The notes: generated by a model from the letters alone, not told the origin. A stretch of 64,000 bases of DNA from Pseudomonas reactans (GCF_013385825.1 NZ_JACAPG010000012.1:244298-308297); one strand, 5' to 3'. Shown: positions 41,082 to 51,370, counted from the stretch's first letter. Translations and numbers: made by a program.

Positions 41082-42703
41082 TCCGCCACCGCCTTCATCC
41101 ACAGCCCTTGGTCGACTTCAATCAGTGTCGGCCCTTGGCGATCAGCCGCAGCGCGCAGTGCCGCGCGCAGCGACTCAACCCCTTGAATGCTGTCGGCGGC
41201 GCAACCGAGTGCCTTGGCCACGCCGATAAAGTCCGGCGTGTAGATGTCCACGCCGACCGGTTCGATGGCGCGGTTGACCATGTATTTCTTGATCTCTTCA
41301 TAGCCGTGGTTATTCCACAGCAGCACGATCACCGGCGTGCGCGCTTCCACGGCGCTGGCCAGTTCCGGCAGGGAGAATTGCAGGCCGCCGTCGCCGATCA
41401 GGCACACCACCGGCCGCCCATCGCCACGCCCCAGCCAGGCGCCGATGGCGGCGGGCAGGGCGTAGCCCAGGGTGCCATAGCCGGTGGACGAGTTGAACCA
41501 GCGGCGCGGGTGGTCGAGGTTCAGGGTCAGGTTGCCGCTGTACACCGGTTGTGTGGAGTCGCCCACCAGTACGGCGTTGGGCAATTCTTCGAGGACGGTA
41601 TTGAGGAACAGGGTTTGTGCGCGGGTGGCGGCGTCCCAGCTCGGGGTCAGTTCCGCCCACAGGCGCGCTACGCGCTCAGCGCCCCACGCGCTGTTACGCG
41701 GTGGCAAGGGTTTGCTGCTCAGTTCGGCCAGCAAGGCCGCTGCGGCGATTTGGGCATCGGCCACCAACGCCACTTGCGGTGGATAGTTACGCACGGTCTG
41801 GTCGGGGTCGATATCGATGCGCAGCAGCGCGCCGGGAATCTCGAAACCACCGGCGAAGGTCACGTCGTAGTCGGTTTCCGCCAGCTCGGTGCCGATGGCT
41901 AGCACCACGTCCGCTTCGGCCACCAGCGCACGGGTGGCGACCAGGGTCTGGGTCGAGCCGATCAGCAGCGGGTGGTGGCCGGGCAGCATGCCTTTGGCGT
42001 TGATGGTCAGGGCCACCGGCGCGCCGAGCGCTTCGGCCAGTCGGGTCAGTTCCGGCGCAGCGTCGATGGCGCCGCCACCGGCCAGGATCAAGGGTTTCTT
42101 GGCGGCTGCGAGCAACTGGCTCATCTGCTTGACCGCCGCAGGCGCGGCACCGGCACGCGCCACGCTGATAGGCTCACTGCCCAGTAGCGCGTCGGCATTT
42201 TCCACCAGCACATCCAAGGGGATTTCGATGTGCACCGGGCGCGGTCGCCCGGCCTGGAACAACGCAAACGCCCGCGCCAACACGCCGGGCAGCTCCGCCG
42301 CCGACATCAGGGTATGGGAGAACGCCGCCACGCCGGCCATCATCGCGCCCTGGTTCGGCAGCTCATGCAGCTTGCCGCGCCCGCCGCCCAATTGGCTGCG
42401 CGACTGCACGCTGGAGATCACCAGCATCGGGATCGAGTCGGCATAGGCCTGGCCCATGGCGGTGGTGATATTGGTCATGCCGGGGCCGGTGATGATGAAG
42501 CACACGCCGGGTTTGCCGCTGGTGCGCGCATAACCGTCGGCCATGAAGCCGGCGCCCTGCTCGTGGCGCGGGGTGACGTGACGGATGCTGGAACGGGCCA
42601 GGCCGCGGTACAGCTCCACGGTGTGTACGCCGGGGATGCCAAACACCTGGTCCACGCCGTAGCCTTCCAGGAGGTTGACCAATACTTCGCCGCAGGTCGC
42701 CAT
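41078..42703 (-). CDS. aruI: thiamine-diphosphate 2-oxoacid decarboxylase, probable 5-guanidino-2-oxopentanoate decarboxylase
   Basis: 541-residue ThDP enzyme of the acetolactate-synthase fold. The activating Glu48 is in PRHEQGAGFMADGYAR and the ThDP-Mg motif GDGGLQFSLP...LLWNN is near residues 434-462. The sequence agrees in my memory with AruI, which decarboxylates 2-ketoarginine in the arginine transaminase pathway of P. aeruginosa. Absence of the acetolactate-synthase small subunit and coupling to an aldehyde dehydrogenase support a catabolic role. The transaminase gene aruH is not in the window. A CA motif lies 12 nt before the ATG. A LysR gene is divergent. Confidence 0.75.
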   Translation of the reverse strand: MATCGEVLVNLLEGYGVDQVFGIPGVHTVELYRGLARSSIRHVTPRHEQGAGFMADGYARTSGKPGVCFIITGPGMTNITTAMGQAYADSIPMLVISSVQSRSQLGGGRGKLHELPNQGAMMAGVAAFSHTLMSAAELPGVLARAFALFQAGRPRPVHIEIPLDVLVENADALLGSEPISVARAGAAPAAVKQMSQLLAAAKKPLILAGGGAIDAAPELTRLAEALGAPVALTINAKGMLPGHHPLLIGSTQTLVATRALVAEADVVLAIGTELAETDYDVTFAGGFEIPGALLRIDIDPDQTVRNYPPQVALVADAQIAAAALLAELSSKPLPPRNSAWGAERVARLWAELTPSWDAATRAQTLFLNTVLEELPNAVLVGDSTQPVYSGNLTLNLDHPRRWFNSSTGYGTLGYALPAAIGAWLGRGDGRPVVCLIGDGGLQFSLPELASAVEARTPVIVLLWNNHGYEEIKKYMVNRAIEPVGVDIYTPDFIGVAKALGCAADSIQGVESLRAALRAAADRQGPTLIEVDQGLWMKAVAE

Positions 42704-42714
42704 ACAGATCGCTC

Positions 42715-42722
42715 TTATTGTT
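42715..42722 (-). promoter_or_regulatory. CA motif (Hfq/Crc site) before aruI
   Basis: On the minus strand AACAATAA, 11 nt before the aruI ATG, a good match to AANAANAA with the CA-rich form. Confidence 0.6.
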
Positions 42723-42814
42723 GAGGTAAGGCGTTATTGGACCGGCTGGCCCGTAGCGACAACAATCGATAAAAAGTCATACTAGCCATGTTCTCACATC
42801 ATGGCTGCGCCTCG

Positions 42815-43690
42815 ATGAAACGCCTCCCACCGCTGCCCGCGCTGCACACCTTCTGGGTCACTGCCCAGTGCTGCAATTTCACCCGCGCAGCCGAGCAGTT
42901 GCACATCACCCAGGGCGCGGTGAGCCGGCAGATTGCCGGGCTGGAAAGTCATTTGGGCTATGCGCTGTTCCAACGCCAGGCGCGGGGTTTGAGCCTGACC
43001 GACGAAGGCCGCGAATGGTCACTGCGCGCACAGCAGGTGTTTGGCCTGCTCGGCGAAGCGGTGGAGCAGATCGGCAGTCGCCGCCAGACCTTGCAACTCA
43101 AGGCGTCCACCTGCGTGATGCGCTGGCTGCTGCCGCGCCTGATGCAGTGGCAGAAGGAGCGCCCGGACGTGCCGGTGGAACTCACCACCACCGTGGCCTA
43201 CACCGTGGACTTTCGCCGCGAGCAATTTGACGCGGCGGTGATCTATGCGCCCATCGCCGAGCAATCGGCCGAGGCGCGGCATCTGTTCGATGAACAGCTC
43301 ACGCCGGTCTGCGCACCGGCGCTGCTTGCTGGCTTGCACACACCGCAAGATTTGCAACAACAGGTCTTGCTGCACCCCACGCGGGATGAACGGGATTGGG
43401 CGTTGTGGCTCAAGGCGGCGAATACGCGGCTGGGCAATTTGAGCCAGGGGCATCATTTTGAAACGCTGGATCTGGCGATGACGGTGGCGTCCCAGGGTTC
43501 CGGCGTGGCGATTGGCGACAGTGCGTTGATTGGCGAGGATTTGAAGGCGGGGCGGTTGGTGATGCCGTTTGAGTTAAAAGTGCCGACGGGGATGGGGTAT
43601 TACTTGGTGTATCCGCCAGGCACCGAGCCTTCGGCTGGGCTTGAGGCCTTGATGAACTGGTTGGTCATGAACGCCAAATACCCCATGTAG
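42815..43690 (+). CDS. LysR-family regulator (GcvA-like)
   Basis: 291 residues starting MKRLPPLPALHTFWVTAQ, the N-terminus characteristic of the GcvA/AmpR-type subgroup. The helix-turn-helix is NFTRAAEQLHITQGAVSRQIAGLE (about residues 22-45). A second ATG nine codons upstream (42788) is possible; neither has a strong ribosome site. It is divergent from aruI with 111 bp between starts and is the probable regulator of aruI and the aldehyde dehydrogenase. The gene ends at a REP pair, whose left arm begins within its last codons. Confidence 0.84.
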   Translation: MKRLPPLPALHTFWVTAQCCNFTRAAEQLHITQGAVSRQIAGLESHLGYALFQRQARGLSLTDEGREWSLRAQQVFGLLGEAVEQIGSRRQTLQLKASTCVMRWLLPRLMQWQKERPDVPVELTTTVAYTVDFRREQFDAAVIYAPIAEQSAEARHLFDEQLTPVCAPALLAGLHTPQDLQQQVLLHPTRDERDWALWLKAANTRLGNLSQGHHFETLDLAMTVASQGSGVAIGDSALIGEDLKAGRLVMPFELKVPTGMGYYLVYPPGTEPSAGLEALMNWLVMNAKYPM

Positions 43691-43752
43691 GAGCCCGGCT
43701 TGCCGGCGATGGCAATCTTATGGACGCTATCGCCGGCAAGCCGGGCTCCTAC
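43687..43752. repeat. REP pair, GCCCGGCTTGCCGGC type
   Basis: 66-bp inverted pair GTAGGAGCCCGGCTTGCCGG with its complement. The left arm begins inside the stop codon of the LysR gene, so the repeat is tight against both convergent genes. Confidence 0.92.
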
Positions 43753-43764
43753 AAATGGGGGGTG

Positions 43765-44379
43765 TCAGTAACCGACAGTGAAACGCTGGCGTGAGTGTTT
43801 CGGCGATTCAACTTCGTCGATCAACGCAATCGCATAGTCCGCAAAACTGATCCAACTGCGACCTTCACTGCTCACCAGCAAATCATCCTGACCCACCCGG
43901 AATTTACCGGTGCGCTCAGTCTCGACGAACTCCGCCGACGGCGACAGGAACGTCCAGTCCAGTTCCTTCTCCTGGCGCAGTGCGTCGAGAAACGCCGCAC
44001 CCGCCGTGGCTTCAGCTTTGTATTCCTCAGGGAAACCCTCGCTGTCGATCACTCGACCGCCACCTGGCAGCAATAGCGAACCGGCACCGCCCACCACCAG
44101 CAGGCGTTTTACCCCGGCTTTCTTCACCGGCCCGATCACGGCGCTGGCGGGCAGGGTGGCGAAGTGCGCTGCGCTGATCACCACGTCGCTGCCACTCACC
44201 GCCTGTTGCAGGGCGTTGGCATCCAGGGCGTCGACTTGTTTAACGGTGACGCCAGGGCGCACAGCCAGCTTGTCGGTATTGCGTGCGATGGCGGTGACGG
44301 TGTGCCCACGACGCAGCGCTTCTTCCAGCAGTTGGCTACCGGCACGGCCAGTGGCACCAATGATTGCAATCTTGCTCAT
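43765..44379 (-). CDS. NAD(P)-binding oxidoreductase, NmrA/atypical SDR family
   Basis: 204 residues. The Rossmann motif GATGRAGSQLLEEAL (residues about 8-22) belongs to atypical SDRs of the NmrA-like/YwnB group, which lack the classic Tyr-Lys pair. Other blocks: VLDALDANALQQAVSGSDVVISA and LLVVGGAGSLLLPGG. These proteins bind NAD(P)H and may act as redox sensors or flavin/quinone reductases. It is 33 bp downstream of a secreted beta-lactamase-fold hydrolase gene, both divergent from a LysR gene. Confidence 0.82.
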   Translation of the reverse strand: MSKIAIIGATGRAGSQLLEEALRRGHTVTAIARNTDKLAVRPGVTVKQVDALDANALQQAVSGSDVVISAAHFATLPASAVIGPVKKAGVKRLLVVGGAGSLLLPGGGRVIDSEGFPEEYKAEATAGAAFLDALRQEKELDWTFLSPSAEFVETERTGKFRVGQDDLLVSSEGRSWISFADYAIALIDEVESPKHSRQRFTVGY

Positions 44380-44412
44380 GACGTTCTCCAGTACGTTAGG
44401 GTTTGAAACGGT

Positions 44413-45279
44413 TCACCACTTCATTTCGCCCTTGGCGACTTTGGCGCTCAGTTCCAGCGAGCTTTCGTCGGCCAGGGTGGGGTAACGCTTTTTCATGGCT
44501 GCGATCAGGGCGGCAGAGTCCTTGGCCTTGGCGGTCTCGGCGTCGAAGGCCTTGATGTAGTCGGCGGTAAAGGCCACGGATTTCAAAGATGGCGTGCCCA
44601 GGTAGTGGCCGGGCACCACGGTGCGCGGCTTCAGTTGTTCAATGCGTTGCAGGGTGGCGAGCCAATCCTTGTGGGACTGCGCGCTCTGGGTATCGGCCAT
44701 CCACAGGTGGATGTTTTCGGAGACGACTACGCCACCGACCACGGCCTTGATCGACGGGATCCACACAAAGCTGCGATCCGGCTGTGGGCCGTCCAGGCCG
44801 ATGACCTCCAGTGGCTGGCCTTCCAGGCTCAGGCTGTGGCCTTCAAGGACCTGCGGCACGATGGTTTTAGACGGCTTGTCGGCGCCCATTTTCGGGCCCC
44901 AGAACTCCAGCTTGCCGGCCACGGTGGCCTTGATGTGGTCGACCACCGGTTGTGGCGCCAGTACCTTGGCGTCGGGGAAGGCGGCGGTGAGGGTGTCGAG
45001 GCCGAAGTAGTAGTCCGGGTCGCCATGGCTGATGTAGATGGTGGTGAGGTGCTTGCCGCTGGCGCGGATCTTCTGCACCAATTGTTCGGCCTGGCCTTTG
45101 CCGAATTGGGCGTCGACCAGGATCGCGTCCTTGGCGCCGCTGACCAGCACCGAGCTGACCGGGAAGATCGCGGCTTCGCCTGGGTTGTACACATCCAGCT
45201 TCAGGTCGGCCGCAGCCGCATGGGCGGCGAAGGCCAGGGCGGCGGTGGCCAGGGTCAAGCGCTTGAAGGTTGAGAACAT
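44413..45279 (-). CDS. exported metallo-beta-lactamase-fold hydrolase
   Basis: 288 residues with a signal peptide (MFSTFKRLTLATAALAFAAHAAAA). The metal site is altered: the motif reads SHGDPDYYFGL (about residues 99-109) instead of HxHxDH, with the first His kept, an Asp at the third position and Tyr at the end, and a further His in VPGHYLG. Proteins of this type, common near LysR regulators, may have one metal or a different activity. The 104-bp gap to the divergent LysR gene contains the promoter of both. Confidence 0.78.
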   Translation of the reverse strand: MFSTFKRLTLATAALAFAAHAAAADLKLDVYNPGEAAIFPVSSVLVSGAKDAILVDAQFGKGQAEQLVQKIRASGKHLTTIYISHGDPDYYFGLDTLTAAFPDAKVLAPQPVVDHIKATVAGKLEFWGPKMGADKPSKTIVPQVLEGHSLSLEGQPLEVIGLDGPQPDRSFVWIPSIKAVVGGVVVSENIHLWMADTQSAQSHKDWLATLQRIEQLKPRTVVPGHYLGTPSLKSVAFTADYIKAFDAETAKAKDSAALIAAMKKRYPTLADESSLELSAKVAKGEMKW

Positions 45280-45383
45280 TGGGCAGCTCCAGCATCGGTA
45301 AAGGATGCACAGAGCTTAGTTGCACAAAACCAGACTAAAAATGCGATGCTGGGACATAGTTTGTTTCTGAAAGTGGACAGATC

Positions 45384-46289
45384 ATGGATCGCCTTCAAGC
45401 AATGCGCGTGTTTGTCACGGTGGTGGACCTGGGCAGCCAGTCCGCCGCCGCCGATCATCTGGACCTGTCGCGGCCGGTGGTGTCGCGTTACCTGGCGGAG
45501 CTGGAAGACTGGGTGGGTGCGCGTTTGCTGCACCGCACCACGCGCAAGCTCAGCCTGACGGCGGCGGGCAGTGAAACCCTGCCACGCTGTCGGCAATTGC
45601 TGGAATTGTGTTGCGACATGCAAGCCGCCGTCAGTGAGCCCGATGAAGCGCCTCGTGGGTTGCTACGTTTGAGCGTCAGCACCTCGTTCGGCCAGGCGCA
45701 ATTGGCCCAGGCCATTGCCGAGTACGTCAAGCGCTACCCGCTGGTGACGGTCGACCTGCAGATGCTTGACCGCACGGTGAACCTGGTGGACGAACGTATC
45801 GACCTGGCCATCCGCACCAGCAGCGACCTGGACCCCAATCTCATTGCCCGACGCCTGACGGTGTGCCGCTCGGTGGTGTGTGCTTCGCCGGCCTATCTTT
45901 TGGAGCATCCGTCCCCTCGGAAAGTCGAAGACCTGGCCGGGCACAATTGCCTCACCCATTCCTATTTCGGCAAAAGCCTGTGGCATTTCGAGGAGCAGGG
46001 GGAGCCTGTCTCGGTGCCGATCAACGGCAATATCACCTCCAACGAGGCCAGCACGTTGTTACGCGTGACGTTGGCCGGTGCAGGGGTGTCGATGTTGCCT
46101 ACTTACCAGGCCGGCGATTACATCCGGCGCGGTGAACTGGTGCGCCTGCTGCCCGACGCCGAGCCACGGCAGATGAACATCTACGCGGTGTACGCCTCGC
46201 GCAAACACATGCCGTCGGCGTTGCGCAGCCTATTGGATTTCCTGGTGCTGCGGTTTCCGGAAGAGCCGGCGTGGGATGTCGGGCTCTAG
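45384..46289 (+). CDS. LysR-family regulator
   Basis: 301 residues. MDRLQAMRVFVTVVDLGSQSAAADHL, then the recognition helix around SRPVVSRYLAELEDWVGARLL (about residues 28-50), followed by the effector domain with CASPAYLLEHPSPRKVEDL. This is the CrgA/DsdC-like group that often controls a neighbouring oxidoreductase. It is divergent from the beta-lactamase-fold/NmrA pair and likely regulates it, perhaps in response to an oxidant or quinone, which is a guess from the group. Confidence 0.85.
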   Translation: MDRLQAMRVFVTVVDLGSQSAAADHLDLSRPVVSRYLAELEDWVGARLLHRTTRKLSLTAAGSETLPRCRQLLELCCDMQAAVSEPDEAPRGLLRLSVSTSFGQAQLAQAIAEYVKRYPLVTVDLQMLDRTVNLVDERIDLAIRTSSDLDPNLIARRLTVCRSVVCASPAYLLEHPSPRKVEDLAGHNCLTHSYFGKSLWHFEEQGEPVSVPINGNITSNEASTLLRVTLAGAGVSMLPTYQAGDYIRRGELVRLLPDAEPRQMNIYAVYASRKHMPSALRSLLDFLVLRFPEEPAWDVGL

Positions 46290-46387
46290 GCTGGGATCAA
46301 CCTGTTGAATGTCGTCCGATAATGGCAACTTGGCCTGGTTGACCTATGCTTTAAACAGCACCCTGTAGATCCGCAGAGGTCTGTGCC

Positions 46388-46564
46388 ATGAGCATTAAAA
46401 CCAGAAAGTACCTGATGATTTTCAGCCTGTGCGCCATTGCCAGCGCACTCTACGGGACCGCCGCCTACCGCGTGGAGCAGACCCGTATGCAGCCGACCTT
46501 TGCGATCAGCTGTCATCAGGATCAATGCGTTCCCCGCACCGGCAGTTTCAGCGCGCTCAGGTAG
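46388..46564 (+). CDS. small single-pass membrane protein
   Basis: 58 residues: a basic N-terminus (MSIKTRKYL), one hydrophobic helix (MIFSLCAIASALYGTAAY, residues 10-27) and an outside tail with two cysteines six apart (SCHQDQC). The start ATG at 46388 lacks a good ribosome site, but the signal-anchor pattern and the cysteine pair speak for a real gene. The stop at 46564 overlaps the 3' end of pobR on the other strand by 8 bp. No function is known. Confidence 0.5.
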   Translation: MSIKTRKYLMIFSLCAIASALYGTAAYRVEQTRMQPTFAISCHQDQCVPRTGSFSALR

Positions 46565-47435
46565 CCGGTTGTTCGGCTTTCAACTGCTCGCGAAACGCCT
46601 TGGGTGAGAACCCGACCCGTCGGCGAAACAGCCGAGAGAAGTTGGTCGGGTCGGAAAAACCCAACACCTCCGACATCTCATTGATGGTCATGCTGGTGTA
46701 AGTCAGCAGGCGCTTGGCTTCCAGCAATTGGCGGTCATGCATGATCTGCAGCGCAGGTTGGCCGCCCAACTCCCGACACGTCCCGTTAAGGTGTGAGACC
46801 GAGATGCCCAGCTTGTGGGCAAGATCTTCGATTTTCGGGTGTTCGCGGTAATGCTGCTCGACCAACTGGGTAAAGCGCCGGAAGTATTCACGCCCCCGTG
46901 GCGCCCGTGGGTGACGGCGCTGGATGGCCTGGCGGCTGATCCATACCAGCAACACGCTGACCAACGCGTGCATCATCATGTCCCGTGCCGGTTGTTCATC
47001 GGCGTATTCATCCTGCAAGCGCGCGAACTGGCTGTTCAGGTAGTCACTGTCTTTGCCCGCCGGGTAACTGCCGAGTGTCTGCAAACCGTCCACGGTGGTG
47101 CCCAACTGTGTTTGCAGGTGGCTGACCAACGGCGCCGAAAGCGTAACCACGTAGCCTTCGACGTCCTCGGGAAAACGGAACCCGTGCACGCACAAGGGCG
47201 GCAGGACTTGCAGGGTTGCTTCGTTCAGGGTGGTGCGCTGGCCTTCGATTTCCAACTGTGCCTGGCCTTTGTGCACGTAGAGCAACTGGCACAGATCCGC
47301 GTGCCGGTGGGGTTGGATTTCCCACTGGTATTCCCGACTGCGCCGGGAAATGGTTTCGCAGTGCAACAAATCGGGGGTGGGCCATTGCTGGTGTTCCCCG
47401 TAAAGCTTGAAGACCGGAATTGCGGTTTTGGTCAT
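46557..47435 (-). CDS. pobR: AraC-family activator of pobA (PobR/PobC-like)
   Basis: 292 residues. An N-terminal cupin effector domain (HRHADLCQLLYVHKGQAQLEIEGQ, residues about 43-66) is followed by an AraC/XylS DNA-binding domain at about 190-290 with two helix-turn-helix motifs (DLAHKLGISVSHLNGTCREL and INEMSEVLGFSDPTNFSRLF). It is divergent from pobA, so I call it the p-hydroxybenzoate activator known as PobR/PobC in Pseudomonas. HpaA-type regulators are the nearest alternative. The 180-bp gap contains an inverted repeat. Confidence 0.82.
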   Translation of the reverse strand: MTKTAIPVFKLYGEHQQWPTPDLLHCETISRRSREYQWEIQPHRHADLCQLLYVHKGQAQLEIEGQRTTLNEATLQVLPPLCVHGFRFPEDVEGYVVTLSAPLVSHLQTQLGTTVDGLQTLGSYPAGKDSDYLNSQFARLQDEYADEQPARDMMMHALVSVLLVWISRQAIQRRHPRAPRGREYFRRFTQLVEQHYREHPKIEDLAHKLGISVSHLNGTCRELGGQPALQIMHDRQLLEAKRLLTYTSMTINEMSEVLGFSDPTNFSRLFRRRVGFSPKAFREQLKAEQPAT

Positions 47436-47540
47436 GGTTTCAACCCGATACTCGAAAGAGTGGTGCGGTAATCGCCCCGATTGGCAAAAAGCGCAGGCTT
47501 TGGCGCAGTTTTCACCTTCTTATGCCGCTCACTCAAGTGA

Positions 47541-48809
<1,269 letters not shown>

Positions 48810-48875
48810 CCTGCTATCGTATCGAGCATTCCCGTGGGCCGCCTTTTCCCGCGGGCCCTGCTCGAAGGTCCTGCC

Positions 48876-50393
48876 GTGACGCACCTCAATCAGCCCGTTC
48901 CGCCGCTGCCCGCTGTGCGCAGCATTCTCGCCTCACTGATGATGGCGATCTTCCTGGGGGCGCTGGACCAGACCATTGTCGCCGTGTCCATGCCCGCGAT
49001 CTCCGCCCAGTTCCATGACGTCAACCTGCTGGCCTGGGTCATCTCTGGCTACATGGTGGCGATGACCGTCGCGGTGCCGATCTACGGCAAGCTCGGCGAC
49101 CTGTACGGGCGGCGGCCGATGATGCTGATCGGCATGGGCCTGTTCACCCTGGCCTCGCTGTTTTGCGGCATGGCGCAAAGCATGGAGCAACTGGTGCTGG
49201 CGCGGATCCTCCAGGGTATCGGCGCCGGCGGTATGATTTCGGTGAGCCAGGCGATCATCGGCGACATCATCCCGCCCCGTGAACGTGGCCGCTACCAGGG
49301 CTATTTCAGCAGCATGTACGCGGTGGCCAGCGTGGCCGGGCCGGTGCTGGGCGGCTACATGACCGAGTACCTGTCGTGGCGCTGGGTGTTCCTGATCAAC
49401 CTGCCCTTGGGTGCCGGCGCCTGGTATGTGGCCCATCGCACGCTGGTGGGGCTGCCGGTGCCGCAGCGCAAGCCGATCATCGATTACCTCGGCACTGTGC
49501 TGATGATCATCGGCTTGACCGCCTTGCTGCTGGGCATCACTGAAATCGGCCAGGGCCATCACTGGCGTGACAATCAGGTGCTGGGCTTGCTCGCCTGTGC
49601 GCTGGTGGCGTTGACGGTGTTTGTCTGGCACGAGCGTCGGGCGCGGGAGCCGTTGTTGCCGATGCATTTGTTTGCCAACCGCAGTGCGGTGTTGTGCTGG
49701 TGCACGATCTTTTTCACCAGCTTCCAGGCGATTTCCCTGACGGTGCTGATGCCGCTGCGGTATCAGACAGTGACCGGTTCCGGTGCTGACAGCGCGGCAT
49801 TGCACCTGCTGCCCTTGGCCATGGGCTTGCCGATGGGGGCTTATTTTGCCGGGCGCATGACCTCGGTGACCGGTCGCTATAAGCCGATGATCCTCAGCGG
49901 CGCGCTATTGAGCCCCTTCGCGATTCTCGGCATGGCCCTGAGCGCGCCCCAGGCGGTGGGGCTGACGGCCCTGTTTATGCTGTTGTGCGGGATCGCGGCC
50001 GGCATGCAATTCCCGACCTCCCTGGTGGGTACGCAAAATTCGGTGGAGCAGCGCGATATCGGCGTGGCCACCAGCACCACCAACCTGTTCCGTTCCCTGG
50101 GCGGGGCGGTGGGGGTGGCGTGCATGTCGGCACTGTTGCTGGCGCTGTTGCAGGATTCCAGCTTCGCCCACCTGGCCAGCGGCGCGCTGGTGGCCGAAGG
50201 CAGTTCCGGCAACGTGCTGCTCGACGGCCTCAACGCCGCCCCCGGCCCGGCGCAGGATGCCCTGCGCGGGGAGTTGGCGGTGACGTTCCGGCATTTGCTG
50301 ATGGTCAGTGCGGCGGTGTCACTGCTGGGGTTGGCGGCCGCGATTGCGATGCCTAATCGAGTGCTGCGTGGCCGTGAAGACAAAGCACGCTAA
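48876..50393 (+). CDS. MFS transporter, DHA2 (EmrB/QacA) family
   Basis: 505 residues, fourteen predicted helices. Signatures: LGALDQTIVAVSMPAI in helix 1 (motif D1), YGKLGDLYGRRPMMLIG in loop 2-3 (motif A), and the helix 5 motif C VAGPVLGGYMTEYLSWRWVF. This is the multidrug-efflux class. The GTG at 48876 (VTHLNQPVPP) is preferred to a GTG at 48834. It lacks an EmrA partner here. It follows pobA in the same direction and may export an aromatic compound, but this is only positional. Confidence 0.85.
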   Translation: MTHLNQPVPPLPAVRSILASLMMAIFLGALDQTIVAVSMPAISAQFHDVNLLAWVISGYMVAMTVAVPIYGKLGDLYGRRPMMLIGMGLFTLASLFCGMAQSMEQLVLARILQGIGAGGMISVSQAIIGDIIPPRERGRYQGYFSSMYAVASVAGPVLGGYMTEYLSWRWVFLINLPLGAGAWYVAHRTLVGLPVPQRKPIIDYLGTVLMIIGLTALLLGITEIGQGHHWRDNQVLGLLACALVALTVFVWHERRAREPLLPMHLFANRSAVLCWCTIFFTSFQAISLTVLMPLRYQTVTGSGADSAALHLLPLAMGLPMGAYFAGRMTSVTGRYKPMILSGALLSPFAILGMALSAPQAVGLTALFMLLCGIAAGMQFPTSLVGTQNSVEQRDIGVATSTTNLFRSLGGAVGVACMSALLLALLQDSSFAHLASGALVAEGSSGNVLLDGLNAAPGPAQDALRGELAVTFRHLLMVSAAVSLLGLAAAIAMPNRVLRGREDKAR

Positions 50394-50397
50394 CCCT

Positions 50398-50484
50398 GTA
50401 GGAGCTGGCTTGCCAGCGATGACGGTGGGTCAGTCAAGATATGGGTTACTGATACAACGCCATCGCCGGCAAGCCAGCTCCTAC
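50398..50484. repeat. REP pair, GCTGGCTTGCCAGC type
   Basis: GTAGGAGCTGGCTTGCCAGC and GCCGGCAAGCCAGCTCCTAC, 87 bp. The arms carry compensating changes (TGG/CCA) relative to the other copies, except one base. It lies between the DHA2 transporter and the convergent Cache protein. Confidence 0.9.
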
Positions 50485-50509
50485 AGGGGGGAATGCATTT
50501 CAATTCTGA

Positions 50510-51349
50510 TCAGGGGCTGTAATAACCCACCGCCACCATGAAATGCCCGGCCTTGCGCACATACGCATGCTTGTTCTCGACCTTGTCGGTCACCGGGTTT
50601 TTCCAGCGGTATTTGTATTCGCCCTGATCCTGCTCGGCCATCAGCTTGAGGATCGGCTCACCCACCGGCTTGCCGTCCGGGTCCTTGATCTTGCTGAAGT
50701 TGGTGTTGACCAGACGGAGGTTGGTGCCATGGGCTACATAACGTTGGGTATCGAGGTCCACGACGAACACATAAAGGTCATCCTGCAGGAAACCTCCCTG
50801 CAATGAGTTGATGGCCTTGAGTGTGCCGGTTTCATCCTTGAGCAAGGCGGTTGCCGCCTTGTTGCGCAGGGCCCGGGCCTGTTCCGGCGTGGCCCGTGGC
50901 AGGTAATAACCCACCGCGAGGATGCGTTCGCCCACACGCTGATAAAACACGTGCTTGTGTTCGACCTTGCCATCGTTCCAGTTCTGCCAGCGATAGTCGG
51001 CCTGCTGGATGCCCTGGCCTTCCGGCACCTTCAGCGCATCCTTGAAGGACTGGCGCAAATCCGGCCCGAGGACTTCGGATACATCACGGCCAATCAAGGC
51101 GGAGGAGGGGCCCCCGCTGGCCAGCAGCACGCCTTGGGTATCGACCACGAACACATAGCGGTCTTGGTCGACGAATTCGCCCTGTCGGCTGAAAGCGGCA
51201 AACGCCTTGTCGCCGTTGCTTTGGTAGTAGGCCAGGGCTTTTTCCAGCAGCGCCTTGGCCGCCTGGGCGTCTTCATCCTGAGTCGTTGCAGCGTGCACCT
51301 GGCTGAAACACAACAGCAGCAGCCAGGTGAGTCGGAACACTACCTTCAT
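50510..51349 (-). CDS. exported protein with two Cache domains
   Basis: 279 residues with a signal peptide (MKVVFRLTWLLLLCFSQVHA). Two similar Cache units follow: about residues 40-150 (FSRQGEFVDQDRYVFVVDTQGVLLASGG ... ILAVGYYLPRA) and 160-279 (LQGGFLQDDLYVFVVDLDTQRYVAHG ... MVAVGYYSP). Cache domains are extracellular small-molecule sensors normally attached to chemoreceptors or kinases, but here no signalling domain follows. It is 50 bp downstream of the pheC-like gene, so it may bind a related ligand. A CA motif precedes the ATG. Confidence 0.82.
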   Translation of the reverse strand: MKVVFRLTWLLLLCFSQVHAATTQDEDAQAAKALLEKALAYYQSNGDKAFAAFSRQGEFVDQDRYVFVVDTQGVLLASGGPSSALIGRDVSEVLGPDLRQSFKDALKVPEGQGIQQADYRWQNWNDGKVEHKHVFYQRVGERILAVGYYLPRATPEQARALRNKAATALLKDETGTLKAINSLQGGFLQDDLYVFVVDLDTQRYVAHGTNLRLVNTNFSKIKDPDGKPVGEPILKLMAEQDQGEYKYRWKNPVTDKVENKHAYVRKAGHFMVAVGYYSP

Positions 51350-51362
51350 TACCCATCCCTCG

Positions 51363-51370
51363 TTATTGTT
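51363..51370 (-). promoter_or_regulatory. CA motif (Hfq/Crc site) before the Cache protein
   Basis: On the minus strand AACAATAA at 51370-51363, 13 nt before the start codon with a GAGGGA ribosome site in between. Confidence 0.55.

Noticed and set aside
39648..41186. 512-codon open frame antisense to the aldehyde dehydrogenase
   Set aside because: The opposite strand has all dehydrogenase motifs; the antisense product is His/Arg/Gln-rich without domains.
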